The notes under the pieces were generated by a model. It ran no database searches. It saw only the letters and a list, made by a program, of their open reading frames with translations, and was not told where the DNA came from. DNA of 64,000 nucleotides from Sarcophilus harrisii (taxonomy: Eukaryota; Chordata; Mammalia; Dasyuromorphia; Dasyuridae), in NCBI RefSeq assembly GCF_902635505.1, contig NC_045428.1, forward strand, positions 302,241,107-302,305,106. Reading direction: 5' to 3'. Both the position numbers and the translations under genes were made by a program. Positions 30,553 through 41,544 of the stretch are shown piece after piece (within the stretch, counting starts at the first letter, position 1; every line of letters begins with the position of its first letter).

Positions 30553-31010
30553 TTTTAAAAATAATAGCTTTTTTTCAAAACACATGCAAAGATAGTTTTT
30601 AACATTTACCCTTGCAAAAACTTATATATATACATATAGAAATATGTATAGAAGAAACAAATTTTTCTCCCTCCCCCCTCCCTTGGTCCACAAGTAATCC
30701 AATATAGACTAAACATATGCAATTCCTCCAAACATTTACACATTTATCATGCTTCACAAGAAAAACCAAATCAAAAAGGAAAAAAAAAACACACACACAC
30801 ACAAACTTACAAACAACAACAAAAAAGGTGAAAATGTTATGCTGTGAGACACATTCATTCCCCATAGTCCCTTCTCTGGATGCAGATGGCTCTCTCCATC
30901 ACAAGACCATTGGAATTACCCTGAGTTACCTCATTGTTAAAGGAGCCATGTCCATCACAGTTGGCCATACATAATCTTCTTGTTGCCGTGTACAACGATC
31001 TCTTTCTGAC
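30553..31010 (-). mobile_element. LINE-1 3' end, antisense
   Basis: 'aataatagctttttttcaaa', 'acatgcaaagatagttttta', pyrimidine tract, 'atgcttcacaagaaaaacca', 'tggctctctccatcacaaga' and 'aggagccatgtccatcacag'. A (CA)n tract lies at 30789-30802. Confidence 0.88.
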
Positions 31011-31129
31011 TAGACTCTTAATGGCAGTGTGTACTGAAGGCCCCTCATTACTAAACTCTCTTACCAGAAAAAGCTCTGTCTTCCTGTAGGAGTCCTGCAG
31101 ATCCCAAGCCCTAAGTGCTCAATGCTCAG

Positions 31130-31410
31130 TGAGGGTCATGGTGGAGTGAGAAGTGATGGCCACAGAATCAGGAGATCTAGATTCTAGTCTTGGTTTTGCC
31201 ACTGCTTGAATATGTGGCTTTAATTTATGATATTTATATAATATTATATAATTATATGATAATGAGGCATTTAATATGTAATATGGGCAAATCATGTGAC
31301 TTCTCAGGGCCTTAATTACCTCATTATCTATAAAATGGGTGGAATGGCAGTAGGAGTTAGACTGCACAATCTCTGAAGTTCCTGCGTAGCCTCCAAATCT
31401 GTCTGGTGTA
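31130..31410 (+). repeat. MIR-type SINE with an internal AT-rich insert
   Basis: 'gaatcaggagatctagattc', 'tttgccactgcttgaatatg', later 'cctcattatctataaaatgg' and 'ctgcacaatctctgaagttc'. An AT-rich stretch at about 31225-31285 splits the core. Confidence 0.65.
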
Positions 31411-31949
31411 TGGTATTCTCTAAGCTTGTTTTTCATACTTGCTGCATAAAGCTATTTATTTCATTGGTCCAGAAGAGATTTATTTATTCTGAGCTTTAAA
31501 GCGGCCCACTGAACAATCTGGCCTCCATCTACAAGTGTCAGATAGAAGGAAGGAAATTTACCTTTGATAAAATGGCATGGTCTGTGATTCAATTCCTAAG
31601 GCCACAGAGAGAGAACAACCCATCATCAACTTTGTTCCAATTCATTTCTATTTCCAAGACTCTTATGAAAAGAGTCTAAATGTTTTAAACCCATTGCATC
31701 TCCAACTGCTTTTGTTCCACAAGCTCTGGCAGAGGCTATGACTCCCACCTTGCATCAATGTTATGAGTCCACCTCAGGGACATAGTCATATGGCTTTTTC
31801 TTCATGTTATAGATTATGTGGCAACCCTTTAAGATTAAAAAAAAAATCTGCAAAATGAGGATGGGCAGAAATTTTGACAGAATTGCAACTGAACTCTCTT
31901 GAATCTTGATTTCAATATCTCTAGGCTATAGGTAGCAAGCTTGGAGGGA

Positions 31950-32092
31950 TTTGCTGTCACAGGAAATGGATTCAAATTCTGCTATGGCTAATTATTACTT
32001 ATATGTTCATCATTTAAACTCTCAGAGCCTCAGTTCCTCATTTGTAAAAGGAAAACAAGATGATCTCTAATATCCCTTCTAGTTCTAAATAA
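31950..32092 (+). repeat. MIR-type fragment
   Basis: 'gaaatggattcaaattctgc', 'cagagcctcagttcctcatt', 'tgatctctaatatcccttct'. Confidence 0.65.
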
Positions 32093-32248
32093 TCCCCAGT
32101 AGGCCCTTCTTTCCTATTCTCACTCTTCTTCCTTCACCCTGTTGGTGAATTCGTTATGTGTATCATATCTCTTAAAGTTTCAGCAATGCTTCATGTTATT
32201 CCCCAATCATTTTTTCATCAAATTCATTGCCTCCTTGTATCTCCTTTT

Positions 32249-32343
32249 CAGTGGATTCATTTTTTACTCATCTGACTCTGGTACAAGAGTAAAAAAATAG
32301 TTCTAAGGTGTTATGATTTTTTTTTCCTAAAAAATATTTTCTA
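32249..32343 (+). repeat. Unassigned repeat, copy B (~95 bp)
   Basis: Second copy of the sequence at 29066-29160, same orientation, about 3.2 kb apart. Confidence 0.6.
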
Positions 32344-32489
32344 CATTCTCTACTTTGCCCTACTTTCAGTTCTAGAACCATACTCAAATCAGTGCAATCA
32401 TTGCTACTGAAAATAGTGTATCAATCTATTCCAAAGAGTCCTACAACTTTCGAGGCCATAATATCTCTTCTTTCTCATAACCCCATTAT

Positions 32490-32620
32490 ACATATTGTCT
32501 CCTCCATTAAAATGTAGACTCCTGATGCTGGGGATAATCTTTTTTATTAATTGTATCCTCAGTGCTTAGTTTGGGGCACAAAAAGCAATTAATAAATGCA
32601 TTTTCATTCATTTATTCATT
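32490..32620 (+). repeat. L2 LINE 3' end
   Basis: 'ctccattaaaatgtagactc', 'attgtatcctcagtgcttag', then 'gcaattaataaatgcatttt'. Confidence 0.7.
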
Positions 32621-33217
32621 CGCTTCCTCTAGCCTACTGTTTTGCCACTTAAAAGGCTAATGAATATAAGTTGAGGCTAGGGATAGTAGGTGGTATCACA
32701 TAGGAGTTAGGGCTTAGAAGAAAGTCGGGAAAAATAGTTGCATCATAAAAATCAAAACCTGAAATTTTATACAGAAAAATTCAAAATATATGATTCCAGA
32801 TTGTCAAGCAAAGGAAAATATGGCCCCTTTATCCTGATCTCATCCCCAAACTGATATTTGAAATATACCTGATTATTTTACCAGTGAAATTTCTGTTTAA
32901 TTTTAAATGACAATATATTAAATAACCTGGCACTCTGTCTCAAAAATCAATGATTCTATTTTGTTTTATGGGCCAGACTCCCTCTTTCAGGGATAGGGTT
33001 AAGATAATCTTTAGAGTTCAACTTTCCACTCAGTGTAGAAATTTATCCTATATAACATCCCTGACAGAAAGCTGATGTTCATCCTCTCATTTCTTTAATC
33101 ACTTTTAGTGATTGGAGGGGAAGGGGGGGGAGGGAGATCAATTAACCTCATAGGGCAGCATTTTCCATTGTCAGGAAGTTATGGTTGATGGAAGATTCTT
33201 ATGTCGACTGTAGCATC
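32621..33217. other. Intergenic, unassigned
   Basis: A G-rich run lies at about 33116-33135. No gene or repeat family is recognised. Confidence 0.35.
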
Positions 33218-33478
33218 TTTGTTGTTCAGTCATTTGTCATGTCTGACTCTTTATGACCCCATTTGTGATTTTCTTGACAAAGATATTAAAGTGGTTTGCC
33301 ATTTCCTTCTCTAGCTCTGATTACAAATGAGAAAACTGAGGCAAACAGAGTTAAAGTGACTTACCCAGGGTCACACAGTTAGCACGTGATTGAGACCCAA
33401 ATTTGAATTCAGAAAGATGAGTCTTCCGGACTCCAAGCCTAGCACTCTACCCACTGCGTCACCTAATTGCCTCCTACT
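33218..33478 (-). mobile_element. tRNA-derived SINE with RTE-like tail, antisense
   Basis: 'tttgttgttcagtcatttgt', 'tggtttgccatttccttctc', 'gaaaactgaggcaaacagag', 'agggtcacacagttagcacg', ending in the reversed head 'ctctacccactgcgtcacct'. Confidence 0.92.
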
Positions 33479-33569
33479 GTAACTTTCACTGTATCTCTAC
33501 TAAACTACTTTTAGAAGAACATAAATGTAAATACAATGACCATTTTAAAAATACCTACTTGGATAAATC

Positions 33570-33886
33570 ATTATACAAAGTTTATATAAAAAAATTAGAT
33601 CTGCTCTTGAGGGGCTTCCAATTTAGTAGAAGAATGAGACATGAACACATATAGCTATAAAATACAATTTTACATGATAAGTATATTAAAGAGTTGCAAA
33701 GCAAAATGCTATATGGGGTCTGAGGGGGAAGGTTATCACCAACTAAAAGAAATCAGAGAAACTTCCTTGGAAGTAGCAAGTTAGGAATGCAACAAACACA
33801 GAAATGGAGGAAAGATAGTTCAGGATGGAAGAGCTTGATGAAAAGTTCAGTGGTTTGAGATCATTGAACCAGTTCTTGGGAATGAG

Positions 33887-33933
<47 letters not shown>

Positions 33934-34072
33934 TGCATGTGAATGTTTATCCATTTTATCTGCAGTATAAAGTGAAGAGAACTTAGTAATATGACATAAA
34001 TTTGGAAAAGTAAGCACCAGATAGTGGAGGGCCTTATGTACCAGGAGTTGGAGGAAAGAATTAACTTTATTC
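33570..34072 (-). repeat. L2 LINE, antisense, left part
   Basis: Antisense L2 order: 'ggcttccaatttagtagaag', 'gaaacttccttggaagtagc', 'ggagggccttatgtaccag'. A SINE splits it, and L2 resumes at 34248. A (TG)n tract sits inside at 33889-33935. Confidence 0.65.
33889..33935. repeat. (TG)n microsatellite
   Basis: About 23 TG units with one TA interruption near the end. Confidence 0.95.
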
Positions 34073-34247
34073 AAGAGGAAATAGGGGGACAGTGATGCAG
34101 TGGATAGAGCACCAGTCCTGAAAGTCAGGAGGACCTGAGTTCAAATCTGATCTCAGACACTTAACACTTCCTAGTTGTGTGACTCTGAGCAAGTCACTTA
34201 ACCTCAGTTGCCTCAGGGGGGAAAAAAGTTATGAAGAGGAAATAGGG
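34073..34247 (+). mobile_element. Short tRNA-derived SINE with 14-bp target-site duplication
   Basis: AAGAGGAAATAGGG at 34073-34086 and 34234-34247 brackets a SINE: head 'cagtgatgcagtggatagag', 'aaagtcaggaggacctgagt', 'ctagttgtgtgactctgagc' and the end 'cctcagttgcctcaggggg' with a short A-run. Inserted into antisense L2. Confidence 0.95.
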
Positions 34248-34372
34248 AACCACTGAAAATTTCTTATTGAGGAAAGATATGAACAGATTTATCATATTGA
34301 TTGTGATAATGTGGATAGATTGAAGAAAGGAGCAAGTGAAGATAAGAAGAAAGAAAGAGAGAAAGAGAGAGG
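34248..34372 (-). repeat. L2 LINE, antisense, right part
   Basis: Continuation after the SINE: 'aaccactgaaaatttcttat', 'gaggaaagatatgaacagat', ending in an A/G-rich stretch before the next SINE. Confidence 0.6.
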
Positions 34373-34506
34373 GGCAGCTAGTTGGTGCAGTGGATAGAGT
34401 ACCAGCCCTAAAATCAGGAGGACCTGAGTTCATATCTGGCTTCGACACTTAATACTTCCTAACTGTGTAATCCTAGTCAAGTCACTTAACTCCAATTGTC
34501 TCAACA
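34373..34506 (+). mobile_element. Short tRNA-derived SINE
   Basis: 'ggggcagctagttggtgcag', 'aaatcaggaggacctgagtt', 'tcctagtcaagtcacttaac', 'tccaattgtctcaac', then the A-tail that merges into a purine microsatellite. Confidence 0.92.
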
Positions 34507-34832
34507 AAAAAAAGAAAAAGAAAAAGAAAAAAGGGAAAGAAAGAAAGGGGAAGGAGGGAGGAAAGGAAGGAGGGAAGGAAAAAGAGAGAGGGATGGAGGG
34601 AAGAAAGGAAAGAGGGAGGGAAGGAAGAGAGAAAAAAAGGGAGGGAGGGAAGGAGGAAGGGGGAGGGAAGGAAGAGAGAGAAAAAGAGGGAGGGAGGGAA
34701 GGAGGAAGGGGGAGGGAAAGAAGACAGAAAGATAGGAAAGAAAGGAAACTAGAAAGAAGGAAGAAAGAAAAGGATGAAAAAAAGTGAAGAGGGAAAAAGA
34801 CAGAAAGGGAAGGGAAGGGAAAGAAAGGACAT
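34507..34832. repeat. Purine-rich (GAAA/GGAA/GGGA)n microsatellite
   Basis: About 325 bp of almost pure purine on the + strand, starting as AAAAAG units in the SINE tail and changing to GGAA/GGGA units. A larger unit around 'gaaggagggagggaagga'-type repeats recurs near 34640 and 34690. K/E/G/R-rich open frames are artefacts. Confidence 0.95.
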
Positions 34833-35054
34833 TAACCAAAACTGAATACAGTAATCCATATCTAAACAGATATGGACAGAATATAATAGGAAAATAGCTT
34901 CCTGTGATATAGACATTATACTTTTATTAAGACTCTAAAACAGATGCATTCATATTCTGTTGTTGGCTTCAATTAAGCTTATGGTCAATTAAGACCTCTC
35001 AGAGATTTGACATGAGCTGCTGTTAAGTTAAATATTTCTTATCTCCTTCTTCTG

Positions 35055-35560
35055 CAATTAATCATTTTAGCCTTCAGATGAGACTTCACACTTATCCCTG
35101 TGAAATTATATCCTGTCAGTTTTTGTCCAGTTCTGACCTGTCAGTATCACTTCATGCCTTAATTCTATCTTCTGTTGTATTAATGACCTCTCCTAGCTTC
35201 CTGACATCTACAAATTTGATAAGCATCTCTTCTGTCTTCATCCAAGTCATGGATTGTTCTGTTCAGCATTGTCCTATTCAATAGGACAGAGCCACATATA
35301 GATGTCTGTGACACTTCGGGTTAATAAGATCATTAATCAACAGTTTTTGGGTGAGGTTGTTTAACCATCCTTGAATCCACCTGACAGGGCTATCATTCAA
35401 CCCATATTTCACCATTTTATGTTCCAGAAACAGCTTATTTTTGAAGATTTTAAAGTTGTTCTCTTGTATCTTCCTCTTATACATTCACAGTTAGATCTCC
35501 TTTAGTGACTAGTAATCACTCATTTAGAAGTTCATCAAGTCTTAAAGGCAAGGACAGAGG
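35055..35560 (-). repeat. CR1/L3-type LINE, antisense
   Basis: The + strand has the antisense CR1/L3 order: 'acatctacaaatttgataag', 'catccaagtcatggattgtt', 'gttcagcattgtcctattca', 'gttgtttaaccatccttgaa', 'tccacctgacagggctatca'. It covers the reverse-transcriptase part and its frame is decayed. Confidence 0.7.
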
Positions 35561-36890
35561 AGACATAGGCAAGTAGAAGCTTAGGAAGTAAAGTGATTTC
35601 AACCCAAAGGAAGCCCGTCGTAGTCTACCATCATTGTTATTATTAAAGGCTGCTCATAGAGCTAATCTCTACCTCAAATCTCCCTCCACGTACCCTTATG
35701 ACACAAAAGACCTTCATATACAATAAAAGACTTCTCATTTTTCTAGCTCTAAGTCCTCATCCAAAGAATGGAAAGTTCAACTACAATATTGTCATGAATT
35801 CCCTATAAGTACATGGCTCATAAAACACAAAGAATGAAGAAGTTTATTTGCAAATGAATGAAAACAAATGGAATTCATTCCAAATAAAACAATAACTCCT
35901 GTTATTCTTGTTTATTATTATATTGTTTATTATTAATAAATTCTTTATTATTGTCTCGTTTGGACAATATGCTCCAAAAGACCTGTACAATTTCAATCAC
36001 AGTCTTTGTCTTGGGTAGGATTTGCAGTAGATATATTGCCTTTAATATGGCTCTTCATTAAGTATTTTTTTTTATCATCACTCCATGTCTGCATTCTCAT
36101 TCATGTCCTTTAACAGCTTCAAAGACTAGTCTGCCTACACTTCTCTTCAGTTCTAAGCACAGAGCATCAACTGTTCCTTTCCCTAGGAAAACATCTCTTC
36201 ATCACGAGCATAATAGTAAAATACTTTAGAACTTGTCATGGCGTACATTACACTACAAAACATAGCTCTACACCTGGGTACCTCCCTCTGAAACTTTCTC
36301 TTCTATGTAATTCTTGTCTTCACGCAAAAATTCTTCCAGGAGCCAGGAATAAAATTCCCTTTGCCTCTTTCTGGGTGAGACTTCATCCCTAACACCAGCT
36401 TAGCTTAGGGTGAATTTCAGCCTGATGTTCTTTCTCTCCTGGGGTAAGGTTCTCTCCTTACCCTCATATCAGCACTTCCCCCAAGTCCAGAGTATTACAA
36501 AGTCCATTCCCTAATTGGAACTCTCCCAGGGCTAACTGTGTTGACTCAGATTCCTTGTTATTCAAAATGGAACAAAGGAGGCTTGCCTGGATACCCAGAG
36601 AGAAACCATTTTATTGTCATCACTGCACTGAGTTATTTTTCAGTTTTAGAAAGGTAGGTGCAATATAGCCTATTCAACTGCTATTGTAAAAGATATATTC
36701 CTTGGATCTGGAACATAAAATGAGATTCTTTAGTATGGTAGGTAATTAGAGATTCACTGTGCCCGTTTATCTTGGTGAACTATGAGAATCTGAGAATGTT
36801 CCTGATATTCATTTATGCTTGTACTTCATACATATGAGGAAGACTAGATATTTTACTAAACCTCCAAGATAATCAGAGTTTGTATAATTC
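35561..36890. other. Intergenic, mostly unassigned
   Basis: About 1.3 kb without a recognised gene. 36280-36620 is pyrimidine-rich with 'aggaataaaattccctttgc' and could be old retroelement sequence, but I see no ends. Confidence 0.35.
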
Positions 36891-37524
36891 CAAGAGGAAG
36901 CAACAATCATTATTAGTTTCTAGAAAAGGAAACTGTGGAGACAACATAGCCTTATCAAAGGCAAATTATGCCATTCTAACAGTATTTCCTTTTTTGACAT
37001 ATTTATTAAATTTGTAGACTAGGAGTATATTGTAAGTATAATTTAATTTACCTGGATTTAAGCAAAGTATTATTATAGTATTCTAACTCAGAAGTCAAGA
37101 TGGGAAGAGATGTGGGCTGGGTGATAATATAGGTAGATGGATTTGGAAGTGGTTGAATAGCCAGATCAATACTCAAGTCATTGATAGATTGATCTGTTTG
37201 GAAAAATATTTTTCTGAATTCCCAAGGAGTATAACCCTAGTTTTAGTCTATTTAACATTTTGACTAATTATTTATAATGTAGGTATAGAAAACATCCTTA
37301 TCAAACATGCAGATTGCACAAAGTTTGGAGGGATAATTAACATCTTACATGAAAGATTTAAAATCCCAAGAGATTTTGATAGGCTATAATAATAGACCAA
37401 AAGTAGTAAGATTACATTTTTTAAAATTAATATAAAGTCTTTTTCTTGGATATAAAAAATTAACTCACAAGTACAAGATAGGAAGCCATGGCTAAGAAAC
37501 AGTTTGTATGAATAATATTTATAA

Positions 37525-37605
37525 TTTCCATGAGCATTTCATCATTATCTTTGTCTCTCTAGGACCTATCACACAATAGGTGCTTAATAAATGCCTATAG
37601 ATTAT
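37525..37605 (+). repeat. L2 LINE 3' end inside CR1/L3
   Basis: 'ttgtctctctaggacctatc', then 'acaataggtgcttaataaat', the L2 terminal motif. CR1 sequence lies on both sides. Confidence 0.65.
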
Positions 37606-38017
37606 TTGGGAATTTTAATGGATTACAACCAAAAATTGGATTACAATCATCAACAGTGTGATATGGTTGCTTGCCAGTAAAGCTAATACTGTATCTAATT
37701 TATATTAAAAGGGAAATAAGAGTCCAGAACAGAGAAGATGATACAGCTAAGTCCTAATTAATGCAGGTTATTTGAATTTACATCCACTGAATATTTCCAT
37801 TGGGCTGGAACCAATTACCATATTTTCATAATTATAACTTTGAATAATATTAATTAGATGCATGCAACCACTTTGCAGGATTCATTGTTGGTGTTAATTT
37901 GGACTTAGCTGTAGCCCTGCTGTACTCTGTCTTGGTCAGACTGAATTTAGAATATTGTATTCAGTTTTGATCACCATATGTTAGGAAAGACATTGATAAG
38001 CTATAGAAGGTTGAAAG

Positions 38018-38415
38018 CAGGGACTATTAATCTGGGTTCCATGAATTTTTTTAGCTTGTTTTGATAACTTACTATAATTAACTTCTTTTATAATCCTATA
38101 TACTTTATTTTGTGCATCTAACTTAGAATAAGCTCACCTTTCATTATAATATTCATTCTTATTAATTGTTTGAATTGACTGCCACCCTCAAAACACCCAC
38201 TCTTCCAAGGGCATATAAATGTTAACTGGGTTCTTTAAGGGATCTTTGGCATTTGAGAGTGCTACTAATCCCTTTTATTAATTATCTGCTAGCATGATTA
38301 ATACAATTATTAATTATCCAGAAATTATGTATCTTGAACATTTTGTCATAAGCCCATTGGTTTTATCAGATTACCAGATTCTATGATATTTTTTAAAAAA
38401 GGTTAAGAACCCTTG
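38018..38415. mobile_element. Non-autonomous hAT-like element inside CR1/L3
   Basis: The ends are CAGGGACTATTAATC and, reversed, CAAGGGTTCTTAACC, decayed terminal inverted repeats of about 15 bp (10 matching). The 8-bp flanks GTTGAAAG and GATTAGAG match at five positions, compatible with an old 8-bp target duplication. The interior is AT-rich and non-coding. A relative lies at 62714-62896. Confidence 0.6.
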
Positions 38416-38814
38416 GATTAGAGGTATGTGATGGTGAAAAACCTCTAGATCTTGGCATGTGAAGCAATTGGGAAAGAGGATGGCACAGATATGATAGTTA
38501 TTTTCAAGTATTAGAAAGGCCATTTAATGTAAAAGGGATTATATTGATTTTCCTTTATCCCAGGAGGCACACATGGGAACAATGTGTTTAGGAGCTGAAT
38601 GGGGGCAAATTTAGTCTATGCAGAAGGTAAAAATAAACAAATAAAGAAAAACTCCACTTTTTGAGAATTATAACTATCAAAAGTGCAGAGAGGTTCCACT
38701 TCTTTAGGGCGTCTTCAAGAGGCAGAGTGACTGTATGAACATCTGTTGGAGATATTGTAGAAAGGCTGTGCTCCTTGAGATTCATTGTAAATATAGTAAT
38801 CTTTCTAGTGATTC

Positions 38815-39012
38815 TTAAGCATTTTGATGTCAATACCACTTTCAGTTCTTAAAAGTCATTGAGGGGGTTCTCTCAAAATCATTTATTTGTGTCAATTTTA
38901 TATTTATTGATATACTGAATTAGAGAATATAAAAATAATTTTGATCTCACAAGACTCCTGAAAATGTGTTGGGGATTCCCAGGAGTCTACAGACCACACT
39001 TAAAGAACCAAT
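38815..39012. repeat. Unassigned interspersed repeat, possibly hAT-derived
   Basis: Left part has 'cagttcttaaaagtcattga', right part 'ccaggagtctacagaccaca' and 'cttaaagaacc'. The opposed 'ttcttaaa' and 'ttaaagaa' ends suggest a decayed inverted repeat. Confidence 0.4.
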
Positions 39013-39424
39013 ACTATAACCAGAAGATGAATGTTCTTAGGATCTGCCCACGATTCTTAAATTTCCAAATTGAAAAGAGAGACCGGTGAACACAAAGAAG
39101 AAGATAGAATCAGAAGGAAAGAGATGTTTTAAAATATAATGGGGTACCCAGAAGCCAAAAGACCTGAGCAACCCACTGTGATGAGCTAGAAAATGTGGAG
39201 AAGCTCTGGGAAGGAGAAGAGAAGGAAAAAAGAGTATTTACATAAATCTCCACTCAGAGGCAAAAAAGAGCATATCAACATCCCACAAGGTGGAGAAAAC
39301 CATAATGCTTTCAGGTAGCATTGATGCAGATAATAATATCTCCATTGAAGAATATTTTGGGAACAAAACTTCCCCCTTCAACAATAACCCTTGCTATCCC
39401 CTTCAGATATCCTTCTACTATCTA

Positions 39425-39580
39425 AATTCCTCTCACAAAAAGAGCTTGATTTAGAGTCAGAGAAAACTGGTTAAAATCTGCCAATTAATTACCCATGTGA
39501 CCTTGAGCAAATATTTCCTCATCTGTAAGATGAGGGGTATAGATTTCATGGCCTCTAATATTCATTCTGATTATTCATGT
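39425..39580 (+). repeat. MIR-type fragment
   Basis: 'gagcttgatttagagtcaga', 'catgtgaccttgagcaaata', 'tcctcatctgtaagatgagg'. Confidence 0.65.
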
Positions 39581-39654
39581 ATGATCCCATTATTCTCATT
39601 AAAGGAGAAACACATATTTGTTGATTAAATTGATGATTATAATCTACCATCTGT

Positions 39655-39770
39655 CACCAATTCCTATGCTCTTGGGCTAAAACTTGACCTTTCTAGACCT
39701 CATTTTTCAATTAATAAAATGAAGAGATTAGAATAGATATCTTTAAGGTCGCTCAGAGTCTTAACAAAAA
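39655..39770 (+). repeat. MIR-type fragment
   Basis: 'ctcttgggctaaaacttgac', 'agacctcatttttcaattaa', 'gattagaatagatatcttta'. Diverged. Confidence 0.5.
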
Positions 39771-40611
39771 TGTCTGTGTAACATTAACTCAACCAGCTAT
39801 TTGCATTACAAATCTTTTATCTTTACTTGTATAATCAAAACTGGTGTTGAGGGACTGCATTAGGATTCTGGTTTCTGCTGTTTTCACTTTACACCATCCT
39901 TCCATCTCTTTCCAGCAGAGTGGCTAGTCATGCACACGTTGGCAGTCTTTACAAATCCCCATCCTTTACCTGCCTTTGATGTTTTGCTTTCTATTCATTG
40001 TTCTGGGATTGTCTGTCTTCTTAATAGGGGAACTGAGCCCCCTGCTCAAGGAAATATTCAAAAATATTTCATATCTAAGAATCCTGACAGAGAGTTGATA
40101 AAGGAGAGAAGGGACCTTTAAAATCATGATTCTCAGAAGACTGGTCCTCAAGAAAGCTAATTTAGTCCGCTTGTTGTGAACAGGATGCAGAGAGATAGGA
40201 GTGTCAGCTAGAAAAGACCCCATTTTTTCTCCCTCCCAAGCAGCCTTTTGATCCTTCAAAGAAGTTGCCCAAGGCTAACATGCTATCATAATTCAATTTC
40301 AGTTTACAAACAGATCTCCCTCTCTTCTTTCCTCCTAAGCCTTCCTATCTGAGCACATCTAAGACCATCTTAATCCCTCCCTCTCTTTCAACTAAGCTCA
40401 TTAAGAGTGGGCTACCTTCCTTGGAACTCCTCTCATATAACTTTATTTTGTTTTTAATGTTTAATGTTTTCATATCTTTTCCTTTACATTAACTTCAAGG
40501 TCAAATATCTTCTTCCTAATTTGTTTATCCAATAAACCATCTCTGATAATAAAATGATGAAAAGAAAAGAGAAAACCCACAAAACCCAACAAATTCAGCA
40601 AAACTAAGTGA

Positions 40612-40815
40612 CATTGGGAGGCAGTGTGGTACATTAGAAAGAACATTGCTTTCTAAGATAGCTTAGTTTTGAATTCTATTCTCGGGTGCTTCCTATCTGT
40701 GTAACCTTAGGCAAATTACTTATTCTCCCTATGGCTCTCAGTTTCCCCATCTGTAAAATGAAGGATTGAGACTGGATGATCTCTGAGGTCCCTATGAGCT
40801 ATCATCCTAAATCTT
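40612..40815 (+). repeat. MIR-type SINE, near full length
   Basis: 'ggaggcagtgtggtacatta', 'gtgtaaccttaggcaaatta', 'cagtttccccatctgtaaaa', 'gactggatgatctctgaggt'. Confidence 0.7.
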
Positions 40816-40924
40816 TTCACTTCCCAGAACTTCTGTTTCTTCATCAGTAAAGTTATTCTAATGTTTGATAAATTCTTGAGATCTCAGCTACTGGGCTAAA
40901 GACTCATCATTGAGAACAATAGCT

Positions 40925-41540
40925 AGATTTGGAACCGTACCTCAAAAGCTATTAAATTGTGTATATGCCAATTGTCCCAACTATATGGCTATTAAGAATA
41001 TTCCAAAGGGATTTAAAAAAAAAGGCCAAAAGGACTCATATGTATAAAATATTTATTGCAGCTCTTTTTTTGTGTTGGCAAAGAATCAGAAACTGAAAAA
41101 GTATCAATCAATTGGAGATGGTTGAACAAGTTATAGTATGTGAATGTTATGAAATACTATTGTGCTGTTAAAAATAATGAAAGGGATAATTTCAGAAAAA
41201 CTTGGGAAGATTGGTATGAACTGATGCAAAGTGAAATGAAAGAGACAATTTCAGATGAATCTGGGGAAAATTGTATGAATTGCTGAAGAATGAAACATAT
41301 CCAGGTGAATAATTAATACAATAACAACAATATTGTAAAAGATAAAAAACTATGAAGAATTAGGTACTCTGCTTCACCTGACTCCAGCACCAATACTTTA
41401 ACCACCTTGCCATCTAACTGCTTCTAATTATATATATTTGTAATGGGTTTTGTTTTTGCTTTCTCAGTGGGCAAGGCAGGGAGAAATGGGAGGGAAATAA
41501 TTTGGAACTGAAAATAAAATAAAATTGAATTAAAAATCAG
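40925..41540 (+). mobile_element. Old LINE-1 3' fragment
   Basis: 'aaaagctattaaattgtgta', 'ggatttaaaaaaaaaggcca', 'caatcaattggagatggttg', 'aaatactattgtgctgtt', ending 'tggaactgaaaataaaataa'. Contains a short antisense SINE head near 41385-41430 ('ttaaccaccttgccatctaa'). Confidence 0.75.
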
Positions 41541-41544
41541 AATA

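Larger units (their letters stand above)
36895..38775 (+). mobile_element. Long CR1/L3-type LINE copy, interrupted
   Basis: Sense order of CR1/L3 reverse-transcriptase and 3' region: 'aaaggcaaattatgccattc', 'acctggatttaagcaaagta', 'gaagtggttgaatagccaga', 'tatcaaacatgcagattgca', 'caacagtgtgatatggttgc', 'gtcttggtcagactgaattt', 'ttaggaaagacattgataag', 'ttcaagtattagaaaggcca' and 'gcgtcttcaagaggcagag'. It is interrupted by an L2 3' end (about 37525-37605), an unassigned stretch (37735-37905) and an hAT-like element (38018-38415). The frame is heavily decayed, which fits an ancient copy. Confidence 0.75.

Noticed and set aside
34496-34839. K/E/G/R-rich and L/S/F/P-rich open frames of 64-112 codons
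   Set aside because: Artefacts of the purine microsatellite that grew from a SINE tail.
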